Assembly: GCF_001029445.1 (NCBI RefSeq)
Contig: NZ_LDOT01000066.1
Span: forward strand, 1-44,177
From: Photobacterium aquae
GTDB lineage: Bacteria; Pseudomonadota; Gammaproteobacteria; Enterobacterales; Vibrionaceae
Reading direction: 5' to 3'
Length of the DNA: 44,177 bases
Positions 9,028 to 17,273 of the stretch are shown one piece after another; the first letter of the stretch is position 1; every line of letters begins with the position of its first letter. A program made the position numbers and the translations under genes. Under the pieces are notes generated by a model. That model worked only from the letters and a program-made list of their open reading frames with translations, had not been told where the DNA came from and did not search any database.

Positions 9028-9034
9028 CTATGAT
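9026..9034 (+). promoter_or_regulatory. Candidate extended -10 promoter of the Crp/Fnr-like gene
   Basis: TGCTATGAT is an extended -10 (TGnTATGAT) immediately after the cpdB terminator T-run, with a start site expected near 9041 and a leader of about 27 nt. No -35 is obvious. Confidence 0.4.
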
Positions 9035-9067
9035 GGCTGCACAACAGACATAAATACAGCACATCCC

Positions 9068-9637
9068 ATGAACACGCCTCTAGAGCTCTTTCTCCACCAC
9101 CTCGGCGCCTCAAAAAAAGATATCGAAAATACGCTAATCAATGCCGAGCTTCTTGATCTTCCGACACGCCACGTCCTTCTCCATCAGGGGATAATTCCCA
9201 GCCATGGCTTCTTTCTGCTCAATGGGATCTGCCATGCATGCTACCTCACCGCAGAGGGTAAACAATTTAGCAAAGAGTTCTATTGGGATCAGGATGTAAT
9301 GATTGGCTTCGAGAGTCTAATTGGAAACGAGCCCTCCCCTTTTCTTCTCGAAACCCTATCGGCAAGCCAATTGCTCGCAATCCCCATGTTCCTCATCCAC
9401 CAATGGCGAAATGAGAACAACCCGCTTTATATTCGGCTTATCGAACGCCAACTCCGTTACAAGGAGCAAAAAGAACGTTTTATGCTAATACATACCCCTG
9501 AAGCGCGTTACCAGTTGTTCACCGAACATTTTGCAGAGCTGCTGCCCCGCCTTGCCGATTACCAGATAGCTTCTTACCTCGGCATTACTCCCACCAGCCT
9601 TAGCCGAATCAAGCAGCGCGTGGGAGCTACCGAATAA
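9068..9637 (+). CDS. Crp/Fnr-family transcriptional regulator
   Basis: Protein of 189 residues with an N-terminal cyclic-nucleotide-binding-like beta barrel (about 15-110, including the LLNGICHACYLTAEGKQF and SKEFYWDQDVMIGFES segments) and a C-terminal helix-turn-helix (ADYQIASYLGITPTSLSRIKQ, about 164-184). It lacks the cysteine cluster of Fnr and the cAMP-contacting RLS segment of Crp that I would look for, so its ligand is unknown. Family length is usually 190-250, so this is a short member. The ATG at 9068 has only a weak ribosome-binding site. It stands alone between cpdB and elaA, which gives no hint of its target. Confidence 0.8.
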   Translation: MNTPLELFLHHLGASKKDIENTLINAELLDLPTRHVLLHQGIIPSHGFFLLNGICHACYLTAEGKQFSKEFYWDQDVMIGFESLIGNEPSPFLLETLSASQLLAIPMFLIHQWRNENNPLYIRLIERQLRYKEQKERFMLIHTPEARYQLFTEHFAELLPRLADYQIASYLGITPTSLSRIKQRVGATE

Positions 9638-9743
9638 CCCTCCAATAGCGGGGGAAGAAAAGATATTTACAATAGTTAATGCCTCCCGTTGTCGCCAACG
9701 GTAATCTGGGCAGGTACCCTGCCAACAACACGAGAGAATAAAC

Positions 9744-10226
9744 ATGCCAACTGCGCCAGCAATACAATGGCAGTGCTTGCCGTTTAACCAACTGACAACC
9801 GACCAGCTCTACGAACTACTCAAAATCAGAGTTGATGTTTTTGTCGTCGAACAGAACTGCCCATACCCAGAGCTGGACGAACACGACCGTACCCTGGGCA
9901 CGCATCACCTCCTCGGCTATCTGAATAACCAGCTTGTCGCCTATCTCCGCCTGCTGCCTCCCGGTGCGACCTATCCCAATGTCAGTATCGGCAGGGTACT
10001 GACCACCATGCCCGCGCGAGGTACTGGCATCGGCCATGATCTGATCCGAGAAGGGTTGAGCTGTGCCGAGCAGCTCTGGCCGGACAACACCATAGAGATC
10101 GGCGCCCAGTCACACCTCCAAAAATACTACGCCGGTTACGGCTTTATCCCGACCTCAGAGGAATACCTCGAAGACGGCATTCCGCATATCGACATGCGAC
10201 TAGCAAAAAAGCACAGACACGACTGA
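9744..10226 (+). CDS. elaA: GNAT-family N-acetyltransferase, ElaA type
   Basis: Acetyl-CoA-dependent N-acetyltransferase of 160 residues; E. coli ElaA has 153. The diagnostic RVDVFVVEQNCPYPELDEHD segment (about 29-48), the SIGRVLTT strand, the acetyl-CoA loop ARGTGIGHDLI and the C-terminal EDGIPHIDM are all visible. The physiological substrate of the family is not established. GAGAGAA lies about 5 bp before the ATG. A terminator follows directly. Confidence 0.88.
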   Translation: MPTAPAIQWQCLPFNQLTTDQLYELLKIRVDVFVVEQNCPYPELDEHDRTLGTHHLLGYLNNQLVAYLRLLPPGATYPNVSIGRVLTTMPARGTGIGHDLIREGLSCAEQLWPDNTIEIGAQSHLQKYYAGYGFIPTSEEYLEDGIPHIDMRLAKKHRHD

Positions 10227-10235
10227 CAGATACAA

Positions 10236-10258
10236 AAAAGGCCGCAGTGCGGCCTTTT
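10236..10258. terminator. Bidirectional terminator between elaA and ytfB
   Basis: GGCCGC (10240-10245) and GCGGCC (10249-10254) with a 3-nt loop, flanked by AAAA on the left and TTTT on the right, so it can serve both converging genes. Confidence 0.85.
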
Positions 10259-10296
10259 CTAGCAACGACGAAATACTTCCGCCATAACAGCAAGCC

Positions 10297-10974
10297 TTAG
10301 TCGTAATGACGAACAAACTTGCCATTTTGGTTACGGAGAAACAACACAGGCTCGCCATCGCGCCCTTCTACTTGCAAACCAGCCAATGCCCCATCAGACG
10401 ACAGTTTGTATCGCACTAACTGACCGGCCTTAACATGGCTAAGCGGCTTGTCGGCCCCTTCGATTTCAACAACCGCGTACAAATCCGACTCAGGCAATGC
10501 GTTTTCCCTGAATACCTGCGCAAGGGTATCCCCCTGCTTGACCTTGTATGACATCCACTTGTCACTAGCCTGTCGCGCGACCGGTTTTGCAACAGGCTCA
10601 TCAACAACGGGCTCATTGGTAACTGACTCAACTTGACGACGAACCGGTGAAAGCGGTTCTGGCCGTTTCTCATAGGCATTCCGTAGATCCGGCTTATCCT
10701 CGGAGAGATCTAGCACCAAATCCCTACGCACCGTTTCATTTGCACCATCCGGTACAGGCAGGCTCGTCGGCATAATCAGCAACACCGCTACCACGGGCAC
10801 CAATATTGACAACGCCCTACGGTGCAATTTAGGCAGCGCCTGCCAATGCCCCTTCCCCTGAGCTAGGCTTTCTCGCGCCTTTGCCTTCAATCGCAACAAT
10901 GCCTCCTTATCAAAGGAGATACGGGGCCATGAGAATTCACTCTTATTCTTTGAACGGCGTTTTGCCTGTCCCAT
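10297..10974 (-). CDS. ytfB: OapA/YtfB-family cell-envelope protein with LysM-like domain
   Basis: Single-pass inner-membrane protein of 225 residues. A basic cytoplasmic N-terminus (KRRSKNK and following) precedes one membrane segment at about 57-72 (ILVPVVAVLLIM), then a proline-rich periplasmic linker (PEPLSPVRRQ, PVVDEPVAKPV) and a C-terminal OapA/LysM-like domain starting at YKVKQGDTLAQVF. Family knowledge: E. coli YtfB is an envelope protein linked to cell division and glycan binding, and is encoded next to fklB as here. The start at 10974 was chosen because GGAG lies about 9 bp upstream and MGQAKRR is the expected basic start; a GTG at 11004 would be longer. Confidence 0.85.
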   Translation of the reverse strand: MGQAKRRSKNKSEFSWPRISFDKEALLRLKAKARESLAQGKGHWQALPKLHRRALSILVPVVAVLLIMPTSLPVPDGANETVRRDLVLDLSEDKPDLRNAYEKRPEPLSPVRRQVESVTNEPVVDEPVAKPVARQASDKWMSYKVKQGDTLAQVFRENALPESDLYAVVEIEGADKPLSHVKAGQLVRYKLSSDGALAGLQVEGRDGEPVLFLRNQNGKFVRHYD

Positions 10975-11003
10975 AAACAACACTCCGGTACTTAGCATTA
11001 ACA

Positions 11004-11017
11004 CTGTTAATTAACAG
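11004..11017. promoter_or_regulatory. 14-bp perfect palindrome between ytfB and fklB
   Basis: CTGTTAATTAACAG is perfectly self-complementary and lies in the divergent promoter region, about 30 bp from the ytfB start and 14 bp upstream of a candidate fklB -35. It could be an operator; no protein is assigned. Confidence 0.4.
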
Positions 11018-11030
11018 CTTGTCACAATGG

Positions 11031-11060
11031 TTTACCCTCAGGGGGGGAAACTGTTATCCT
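11031..11060 (+). promoter_or_regulatory. Candidate fklB promoter
   Basis: TTTACC (11031-11036) and TATCCT (11055-11060) at 18 bp spacing, with a leader of about 30 nt to the fklB ATG. Confidence 0.4.
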
Positions 11061-11095
11061 GCTTGCCTTATTCACTCTACCAAAGAGAAGTCACT

Positions 11096-11716
11096 ATGTC
11101 TGACGTTAAACTAGATACAGTTGAAACAAAAGCAAGTTACGGTATCGGCCTACAAATGGGCCAGCAGCTAGCTCAAAGCGGTCTAGAAGGCCTAAACGTT
11201 GCAGCTATCGCTAAAGGTATCGCAGCTTCACTGGCTGGCGAAATGCCAGAAATCGAAGTTGATGACATCAACAACGCACTTCGTGACCTACACATGCGCG
11301 CAGAAGAAGCTCGTCAGGAACAAGCAAAAGCAGCAGCAGCCGATGGCGAAGCGTTCCTACAAGATAACGCACTACGTCCAGAAGTAACAGTGACTGAATC
11401 AGGCCTACAGTACGAAGTACTGGTTGCAGGCAACGGCGAAATCCCAACTGCAGACAAGACTGTTCGAGTTCACTACCACGGCGAGCTCATTGACGGCACT
11501 GTATTCGACAGCTCTGTAAAACGCGGCCAGCCAGCAGAATTCCCAGTAACCGGCGTAATCAAAGGCTGGGTTGAAGCCCTTCAGCTAATGCCAGCAGGCT
11601 CAAAGTGGAAACTATACATCCCACAAGATCTTGCTTACGGCGAGCGTGGCGCAGGTGCCGCTATTCCTCCGTACGCTGCTCTTGTGTTCGAAGTAGAACT
11701 ACTAGACATCCTGTAA
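11096..11716 (+). CDS. fklB: FKBP-type peptidyl-prolyl cis-trans isomerase (FKBP22-like)
   Basis: Catalyses cis-trans isomerisation of Xaa-Pro bonds and acts as a folding helper. The 206 residues equal E. coli FklB. The N-terminal helical dimerisation domain (ASYGIGLQMGQQLAQSGLEG and following, about 10-75) is joined by a long helix to the C-terminal FKBP domain, which shows VRVHYHGELIDGTVFDSS, GWVEALQLMPAGSKW and YGERGAGAAIPPYAALVFEVELL. The start at 11096 was preferred because AGAGAAG lies just upstream; the frame is open further left. Codon use is notably uniform (CTA, GCA, GAA), as in highly expressed genes. Confidence 0.95.
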   Translation: MSDVKLDTVETKASYGIGLQMGQQLAQSGLEGLNVAAIAKGIAASLAGEMPEIEVDDINNALRDLHMRAEEARQEQAKAAAADGEAFLQDNALRPEVTVTESGLQYEVLVAGNGEIPTADKTVRVHYHGELIDGTVFDSSVKRGQPAEFPVTGVIKGWVEALQLMPAGSKWKLYIPQDLAYGERGAGAAIPPYAALVFEVELLDIL

Positions 11717-11734
11717 TTCACAGGGAATCCAGAG

Positions 11735-11760
11735 ACGGTGCCCAGGCACCGTTTCTTTTT
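11735..11760 (+). terminator. Rho-independent terminator after fklB
   Basis: ACGGTGCC (11735-11742) pairs with GGCACCGT (11745-11752) and is followed by TTCTTTTT. Confidence 0.85.
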
Positions 11761-11895
11761 CCGCAAACCTTATCATACCCCATCCTATCCCTGATTCGTC
11801 ACGTTGCGATACCTTGCGTTTTATTTTGGTACGCCTGCCGCATTCCTAACTAAGATTAAGTTATCCAAGCACATACCCACCAAGGGAGGATAACC

Positions 11896-12387
11896 ATGAC
11901 ATACCACGGATTCAGGCATCGCCTTATCACCTGTACCACTATCGCCCTACTAGCCACCACACCACCAGCATTCGCTTTCAGCCTGTCCGACCTATTCGGT
12001 GGTGACGAAAAAGAAGCGGCAACCGAAGCCATTAGCAACAACCCTCTGACATCCCTACTCAGCAGCCAGCTGGGGATCTCACCGGAACAAGCTGCCGGAG
12101 GGGCGGGAGCTCTGCTGTCTGTGGCCGCCAGTCAACTTTCAGGTGATCAAGCTGCCGAACTGGCAAATATGATCCCCGGCGCCGAAGGCCTAACCGATCA
12201 ACTCCCCCCCGGTGTCGGAGCCCTGCTGGGCAATATGGACACTATCAACCAAATCTTCAGTGCGCTGGGAATGGACGCCAGCATGGTGACGCAATTCATA
12301 CCTGTGGTTTTGCAATTCCTCGGTGATCAAGGCGCTAGCGCCGGCCTGCTCGATAGCCTAGGTAGCATTTGGAAAACCGCACAATAG
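11896..12387 (+). CDS. DUF2780 (VcgC/VcgE-type) secreted protein
   Basis: Exported protein of 163 residues and unknown function. A signal peptide ends at A27 (PPAFA before FSLSDLF). The mature protein is small, Ala/Gly/Leu-rich and acidic, with the pattern NPLTSLLSSQLGISPEQAAGG, followed by GALLSVAASQLS and further amphipathic helices, as in the Vibrio DUF2780 family. It has no cysteine at the cleavage site, so it is not a lipoprotein. AGGGAGG lies 6 bp before the ATG, an unusually strong ribosome-binding site. It is monocistronic, closed by a terminator facing cysH. Confidence 0.8.
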   Translation: MTYHGFRHRLITCTTIALLATTPPAFAFSLSDLFGGDEKEAATEAISNNPLTSLLSSQLGISPEQAAGGAGALLSVAASQLSGDQAAELANMIPGAEGLTDQLPPGVGALLGNMDTINQIFSALGMDASMVTQFIPVVLQFLGDQGASAGLLDSLGSIWKTAQ

Positions 12388-12452
12388 GATGACAGGATAT
12401 TTAGCCCCGCAAGATACCGCTACCGGGCCGAACTTCTGTCAACCAGATGTCA

Positions 12453-12486
12453 AAAAGCCTTACCAGAACAATCAGGTAAGGCTTTT
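12453..12486. terminator. Bidirectional terminator between the DUF2780 gene and cysH
   Basis: Twelve-base-pair stem AAAAGCCTTACC (12453-12464) and GGTAAGGCTTTT (12475-12486) with a 10-nt loop; A-rich on one side and T-rich on the other. Confidence 0.85.
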
Positions 12487-12504
12487 AAATAACGGTATTA
12501 GAAA

Positions 12505-13266
12505 CTAAATCCCCGAACCATCGGCTTCTCTATCATCCTCATGCAACCCGCACTCTCGCTTGAGGCCAAAAAACCGCGTTTCTTCTTCACTCATACCCGG
12601 CTCCCATTTGCGTGTCGTATGGGTATCTCCCACCGACAGATACCCTTGCTCCCGCAACGGATGATAAGGCAGTGAATAATGCTCAAGATAACGCTCGATA
12701 TCGTCGTTGTCCCAGTCAATGAGTGGCAAGAACTTGAATACACCATTCTGGATTGCTAGCACTGGCAATGAGGCCCGACTCTGCGACTGCTCGCGCCTCA
12801 GCCCAGAAAACCAGCTCTGAACATTGAGCTCATCCAATGCGCGTCGCATCGGCTCAACCTTGTTAAGGCGGTTATAACGGCTGATCCCCTCCAACCCTTG
12901 CTCCCAGAGCCGACCATAACGAGACTCCTGCCACTGTGGCGTCAACGCCGAACGGTACACATGCAAATTCAAATGAAGCCTGTCGGTCAAATGATCAATG
13001 AATTGGTATGTCTCGGCAAACAGGTAACCGGTATCGGTTAAAATCACAGGGATATCCGGCTTTTCCTTTGTCACCATATGCAGCATAACCGCAGACTGAA
13101 TACCGAAACTCGACGCCAGAGCAAACTCCCCCGGCAAAGACTCCAGAGCCCAACGAATACGCTGCTGCGGGGACATCCCCTCTAACTCGGCATTGACCTG
13201 TGCCAACTGCAGAATCTGCTCTACCTTGTTTTCGTTCAGCAAATTAGAAAAGTTAACATCAGGCAT
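12505..13266 (-). CDS. cysH: Phosphoadenosine phosphosulfate (PAPS) reductase
   Basis: Reduces PAPS to sulfite with thioredoxin, releasing 3',5'-ADP. The protein has 253 residues, against 244 in E. coli. The family blocks SSFGIQSAVMLHM, ILTDTGYLF, WFSGLRREQSQSRA and the C-terminal ECGLHE with the catalytic cysteine are present. The CC...CC iron-sulfur motif of APS reductases is absent, so the substrate is PAPS, in line with cysC in the same window. Nine residues follow ECGLHE. The start at 13266 overlaps the cysI stop by 8 nt (ATGCCTGA) with GAGGG upstream, so translation is probably coupled. Confidence 0.96.
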   Translation of the reverse strand: MPDVNFSNLLNENKVEQILQLAQVNAELEGMSPQQRIRWALESLPGEFALASSFGIQSAVMLHMVTKEKPDIPVILTDTGYLFAETYQFIDHLTDRLHLNLHVYRSALTPQWQESRYGRLWEQGLEGISRYNRLNKVEPMRRALDELNVQSWFSGLRREQSQSRASLPVLAIQNGVFKFLPLIDWDNDDIERYLEHYSLPYHPLREQGYLSVGDTHTTRKWEPGMSEEETRFFGLKRECGLHEDDREADGSGI

Positions 13267-14950
13267 AGAAATCCCTCTTCGACACTTCAACCGGCGCAAT
13301 CACACCAACCCGTACCACGAAATCCCCAAAACCTTCGCCCTCCTGACGCTCGCTAGCCCAACGCCCGACCAAGCTGTCCATCTCCGCAAGAATCTGCTCG
13401 ACGGTAATATTCTCCCGGTACATTTTAGGAATGCGCGTTCCATTACGGTTCCCGCCCAAATGCAAGTTATAACGACCGGGTGCTTTGCCTACCAACCCAA
13501 CCTCGGCCAGCATGGCCCGTCCACATCCATTAGGGCAGCCGGTCACACGCAGGATAATATTCTCTTCCTCCGGCAGGCCGTGCTTTTCCAACACCTGCTC
13601 CACATCCGTCACAAACTCCGGTAAGAAACGCTCGGCTTCTGCCATAGCCAGCGGACAAGTTGGCAATGACACACAGGCCATTGAATTTTTCCGCTGCTCG
13701 CTGATCCCATCATCAATCAGCCCGTGCTCACGCGCGATCTTTTCAATGTTCGCCTTTTCCTCGGCAGGGACACCAGCCACAATCAGATTTTGGTTGGCCG
13801 TCATCCGGAAGTCTCCCCGGTGAACCTTGGCAATTTCCGCCACGCCAGTTTTCAGCGGCTTACCGGGGTAGTCCAGCAAGCGTCCATTTTCAATAAACAG
13901 TGCCAAATGATGCTTACCATCAATCCCTTCGACCCATCCCAACCTATCGCCCCGGTCGGTAAACTCATACGGACGACTAGGGGCAAACTCAATCCCGGCA
14001 CGCTTTTCCACTTCCGCCTTGAACACATCGCTGCCGACGCGATCCAAGGTATACTTGGTCTTGGCATTCTTGCGGTTTGAACGGTTACCCCAATCACGCT
14101 GCGTCGTGACAACCGCTGCCGCGACATCCAGTGTTTTGTCGACCGGAACAAATCCAAAATCGTCGGCACGGCGCGGGTAGGTCGACTTGTCGCCATGCGT
14201 CATCGCCAGGCCGCCGCCAACCAATACGTTAAATCCCACCAGCTTGCCGTCTTCTGCTATTGCGATGAAATTCAAATCATTTGCGTGCACATCCACATCA
14301 TTCTGCGGCGGGATCACCACAGTTGTTTTGAACTTACGCGGCAAGTAGGTACTGCCCAGGATCGGCTCCTCATCCGTGGTTTCGAGCTTCTCGCCATCCA
14401 GCCAAATCTCCGCATAAGCACGCGTTTTCGGTAACAAGTGCTCACTGATCTTCTTCGCCCACTCATAAGCCTCCTGATGGAGCGCCGATTCAACCGGGTT
14501 AGTCGTGCAAAGCACGTTACGGTTCACGTCACCGGCAGTGGCAATCGAATCGATACCAATTTGATGAAGCGTCTGGTGCATTAGCTTGATATTGGGCTTG
14601 AGCACCCCATGAAACTGGAACGTCTGACGGGTGGTCAAACGAATACTGCCGTACATCGTATGCTCGTCGGCAAACTTATCGATGGCCAGCCACTGTGACG
14701 GGGTGATCACGCCTCCAGGCATACGGGCGCGCAACATGACATTATGGAGCGGTTCGAGTTTTTGCTTGGCACGCTCCGCACGAATATCACGGTCATCTTG
14801 TTGGTACATGCCATGGAAGCGAATAAGCTGGAAATTATCAGCGGTGAAGCCGCCGGTGATCCGATCATTCAAATCCGTTTCAATCGTACCGCGTAAGAAA
14901 TTACTTTCTCGCTTGAGACGTTCGTTATCCGATAATTTTTGTTCGCTCAT
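13259..14950 (-). CDS. cysI: Sulfite reductase hemoprotein (beta) subunit
   Basis: Carries siroheme and a [4Fe-4S] cluster and reduces sulfite to sulfide with six electrons from CysJ. The four cluster cysteines are C426 and C432 (MACVSLPTCPLAM) and C472 and C476 (TGCPNGCGRAM). The sulfite-binding residues sit in repeats such as RLTTRQTFQFHG. Length is 563, against 570 in E. coli. The start codon shares its A with the cysJ stop (TAATG at 14950), so cysJ and cysI are translationally coupled. It depends on CysG, encoded 7-8 kb to the left, for siroheme. Confidence 0.97.
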   Translation of the reverse strand: MSEQKLSDNERLKRESNFLRGTIETDLNDRITGGFTADNFQLIRFHGMYQQDDRDIRAERAKQKLEPLHNVMLRARMPGGVITPSQWLAIDKFADEHTMYGSIRLTTRQTFQFHGVLKPNIKLMHQTLHQIGIDSIATAGDVNRNVLCTTNPVESALHQEAYEWAKKISEHLLPKTRAYAEIWLDGEKLETTDEEPILGSTYLPRKFKTTVVIPPQNDVDVHANDLNFIAIAEDGKLVGFNVLVGGGLAMTHGDKSTYPRRADDFGFVPVDKTLDVAAAVVTTQRDWGNRSNRKNAKTKYTLDRVGSDVFKAEVEKRAGIEFAPSRPYEFTDRGDRLGWVEGIDGKHHLALFIENGRLLDYPGKPLKTGVAEIAKVHRGDFRMTANQNLIVAGVPAEEKANIEKIAREHGLIDDGISEQRKNSMACVSLPTCPLAMAEAERFLPEFVTDVEQVLEKHGLPEEENIILRVTGCPNGCGRAMLAEVGLVGKAPGRYNLHLGGNRNGTRIPKMYRENITVEQILAEMDSLVGRWASERQEGEGFGDFVVRVGVIAPVEVSKRDFYA

Positions 14951-16764
14951 TAATACACATCCTTTTGATAACGCTTGCTCTTACGCAGTTCATTCAAGTA
15001 TTGCTCGGCCTGCTCGCGGGTTTTCTGCCCCTGCTGCTCAGCAATCGTCAACAGAGCATTATGGACATCCTTGGCCATGTGATTGGCATCCCCACATACA
15101 TACACATGCGCGCCATCTTGCAACCACTGCCACACTTCCGCCGCATGTTCGAGCAACCGGTGCTGGACATACACTTTCTCCACCTGATCACGGCTGAAAG
15201 CCACATCCAAGCGATGCACAACCCCGCTCTTCAGGTATTTCTGCCACTCCACCTGATAGAGAAAATCTTCGGTAAACGTACGATCGCCAAAGAACAGCCA
15301 GTTCTTGCCTTTCGCCTCACGGTTGTCACGCTCTTGTACAAAGGCTCGAAATGGCGCAATTCCTGTTCCGGGGCCAATCATGATCACCGGCGCATTGTCA
15401 TCGGCAGGCAACTTGAAGTGATTGTTCGTTTCAACATACACCTTTACCTTAGCGCCTTCTTCCAGACGCTGTACCAGATAACTTGATGCCCCGCCCTGAC
15501 GGATTTCATCGCCTTTGGCGTATTCCACGAGCCCCACGGTCAAGTGGACTTCCTCACCCACTTCTTCCTGACTGGATGCGATGGAGTACAAACGCGGCGT
15601 TAAGCGACGTAGCAAGCCAACCAGCTGAGCGGCATCTAATGTGGCTTTCTTCTCCCCAAGTACATCGACCACTTGAGTATTGGCGGCATACTCACGCAAT
15701 TTTTCTTTGTCTTCTGCCAGCTTCGCGAGTTTCTTACTGCCAGACAGCTCGGCATAACGCGTGACAAATTGAGGGTTTGACGTTGTGATCTCATAATGGC
15801 CAACCAATGCCTCACGCACCGCTAAGCTCTGACCATCAACCTCAACCACTTCATCCCCTTTCAGGCCAACCTTAGCCACAATTGCATCGGCCAAAGCGGA
15901 GTCATTGGCATACCACACACCAAGAGCATCCCCCGGTTGATAAGCAATCCCCGACCCTTCGAGATCAATTTCCACATGGCGAACATCCTTCCCGGAATGT
16001 CGACCGGTAATCTTCTGACTGGTTAATAATGTGGCCGAATAGGGATTTTGCTTATTGTACGTCACTACCGTCGTCGCTTGGCCGATCGGAAGCTGAACCA
16101 CTTCAGCCGGGCAGCTATTGAGGGTTTGTGCCACGGTGTCGAGCGCCTTGGCTCGCCACTGTGCGGCAGGGGCATCATAATCAACATCGCAATCAAGGCG
16201 CTCCAAAAAGGATGACGCGCCAAGTTTGGCTAAGTATTCATCGAAATCTTTTGCGGTCTGACAGAAAAACTCATAACTCGAATCCCCCAAACCAATAACC
16301 GCATACTGCAGGTTAGGGAGCTTAGGCGCCTTTTTAGACTGGAGAAATTCATGCAGCTCAATCGCGTCATCGGGCGCCTCCCCTTCACCGTGGGTAGAAG
16401 CCACGATGATAACGTGCGTTTCCTTGGCGAGATTCTTGCCTTTGTAATCGCCGGCAGCAAATAGTTCAGCTTGAATACCAGCCGCATCGGCCTCGGCCTT
16501 CAATACTTCGGCAACCCCTTTGGCATTACCGGTCTGCGAGGCATAAATAATGGTCAATTTTCCCGCAGGCTGAGCTGCAGAAGCGAGTGATGACGGAGAG
16601 CCTAACGTCGCTGCTCCTGGCGCCTGATCCTGACTCAGCCCCCAAAAATAGCCACTAATCCACGCCAACTGTTGCGGTGACAATTCAGCAACAGCCTGCT
16701 GAAGCTGACCAATTTGCTGGTCATTCAACGGGCTGGCCAAAGCAGAAAGTTCCTTTAGTAACAT
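14950..16764 (-). CDS. cysJ: Sulfite reductase flavoprotein (alpha) subunit
   Basis: Transfers electrons from NADPH through FAD and FMN to CysI. The 604-residue protein has an N-terminal flavodoxin domain (SQTGNA, about 76-81; STHGEGEAPDD; GLGDSSYEFFC), a FAD domain (RLYSIASS) and a C-terminal NADP domain (MIGPGTGIAPFRAF, YVCGDANHMAKDV). E. coli CysJ has 599 residues. The start at 16764 was chosen because GGGA lies about 10 bp upstream and the next in-frame ATG at 16785 has none. The upstream AT-rich 16765-16860 stretch presumably holds a CysB-dependent promoter, but I could not define the sites. Confidence 0.96.
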   Translation of the reverse strand: MLLKELSALASPLNDQQIGQLQQAVAELSPQQLAWISGYFWGLSQDQAPGAATLGSPSSLASAAQPAGKLTIIYASQTGNAKGVAEVLKAEADAAGIQAELFAAGDYKGKNLAKETHVIIVASTHGEGEAPDDAIELHEFLQSKKAPKLPNLQYAVIGLGDSSYEFFCQTAKDFDEYLAKLGASSFLERLDCDVDYDAPAAQWRAKALDTVAQTLNSCPAEVVQLPIGQATTVVTYNKQNPYSATLLTSQKITGRHSGKDVRHVEIDLEGSGIAYQPGDALGVWYANDSALADAIVAKVGLKGDEVVEVDGQSLAVREALVGHYEITTSNPQFVTRYAELSGSKKLAKLAEDKEKLREYAANTQVVDVLGEKKATLDAAQLVGLLRRLTPRLYSIASSQEEVGEEVHLTVGLVEYAKGDEIRQGGASSYLVQRLEEGAKVKVYVETNNHFKLPADDNAPVIMIGPGTGIAPFRAFVQERDNREAKGKNWLFFGDRTFTEDFLYQVEWQKYLKSGVVHRLDVAFSRDQVEKVYVQHRLLEHAAEVWQWLQDGAHVYVCGDANHMAKDVHNALLTIAEQQGQKTREQAEQYLNELRKSKRYQKDVY

Positions 16765-16869
16765 GACACGACGATCCCTATACATTGCGTAAGGGTTAGA
16801 TTAGCCACTCATGGAAATAACAAGAAAGAATAGATAAGAATGTTTTATAACTTTTTGTAAGGGGAACAG

Positions 16870-16898
16870 GAAAACACCGGGACGGTACCCGGTGTTAG
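16870..16898 (-). terminator. Probable terminator of the 77-residue protein gene
   Basis: AACACCGGG (16873-16881) pairs with CCCGGTGTT (16888-16896) over a 6-nt loop. On the minus strand the stem is followed by TTCC only, a weak T-run, so termination may be partial. Confidence 0.55.
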
Positions 16899-16925
16899 GT
16901 TTTCAATTTACACATTGATTTTAAA

Positions 16926-17159
16926 CTAAAAATTATCGGCAATCCGGACTTGATGAAAACCCACTTCAAAAGCACGTTCGGTTGCAGTGTCTATATCTCG
17001 GTAGCACTTCTCACTACCCGCTCCATCTGTTAGCGGAACGAATCCACCTCGACGGTGACGAAACTCAACGATCCATCCATTAGCCTGAATCGACGGTTCG
17101 ATAACCGCCTCCACAATATCACTTGAGTCATAAAGGCGCTGTAATTCGGTTAACGTCAT
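16926..17159 (-). CDS. Uncharacterised 77-residue protein
   Basis: I do not recognise a named family. The protein is soluble and mildly acidic, without signal peptide or membrane segment. Its pattern, an N-terminal LTELQRLYDSSDIVEA helix, then strands GWIVEFRHRRGGFVPLTD and a final ERAFEVGFHQVRI helix-strand, suggests a small alpha/beta fold. GGGAG lies 9 bp before the ATG. It is on the same strand as the barrel gene upstream, but a clear terminator (17225-17250) separates them. A hairpin follows it. It is likely a real gene because of its ribosome-binding site and flanking terminators. Confidence 0.7.
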   Translation of the reverse strand: MTLTELQRLYDSSDIVEAVIEPSIQANGWIVEFRHRRGGFVPLTDGAGSEKCYRDIDTATERAFEVGFHQVRIADNF

Positions 17160-17224
17160 CGCACATCACTCCCGATAAGCTGACCTTCTATAAAAATGGT
17201 ACAAAAGATGAGAAATAGGCAACA

Positions 17225-17250
17225 AAAAGCCACGACAATGCGTGGCTTTT
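17225..17250 (-). terminator. Rho-independent terminator after the TIGR04219-type barrel gene
   Basis: AAAAGCCACG (17225-17234) pairs with CGTGGCTTTT (17241-17250). On the minus strand the stem is followed by TTTTTG. Confidence 0.85.
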
Positions 17251-17273
17251 GTTGGCATTTGAGCAATCAAACC

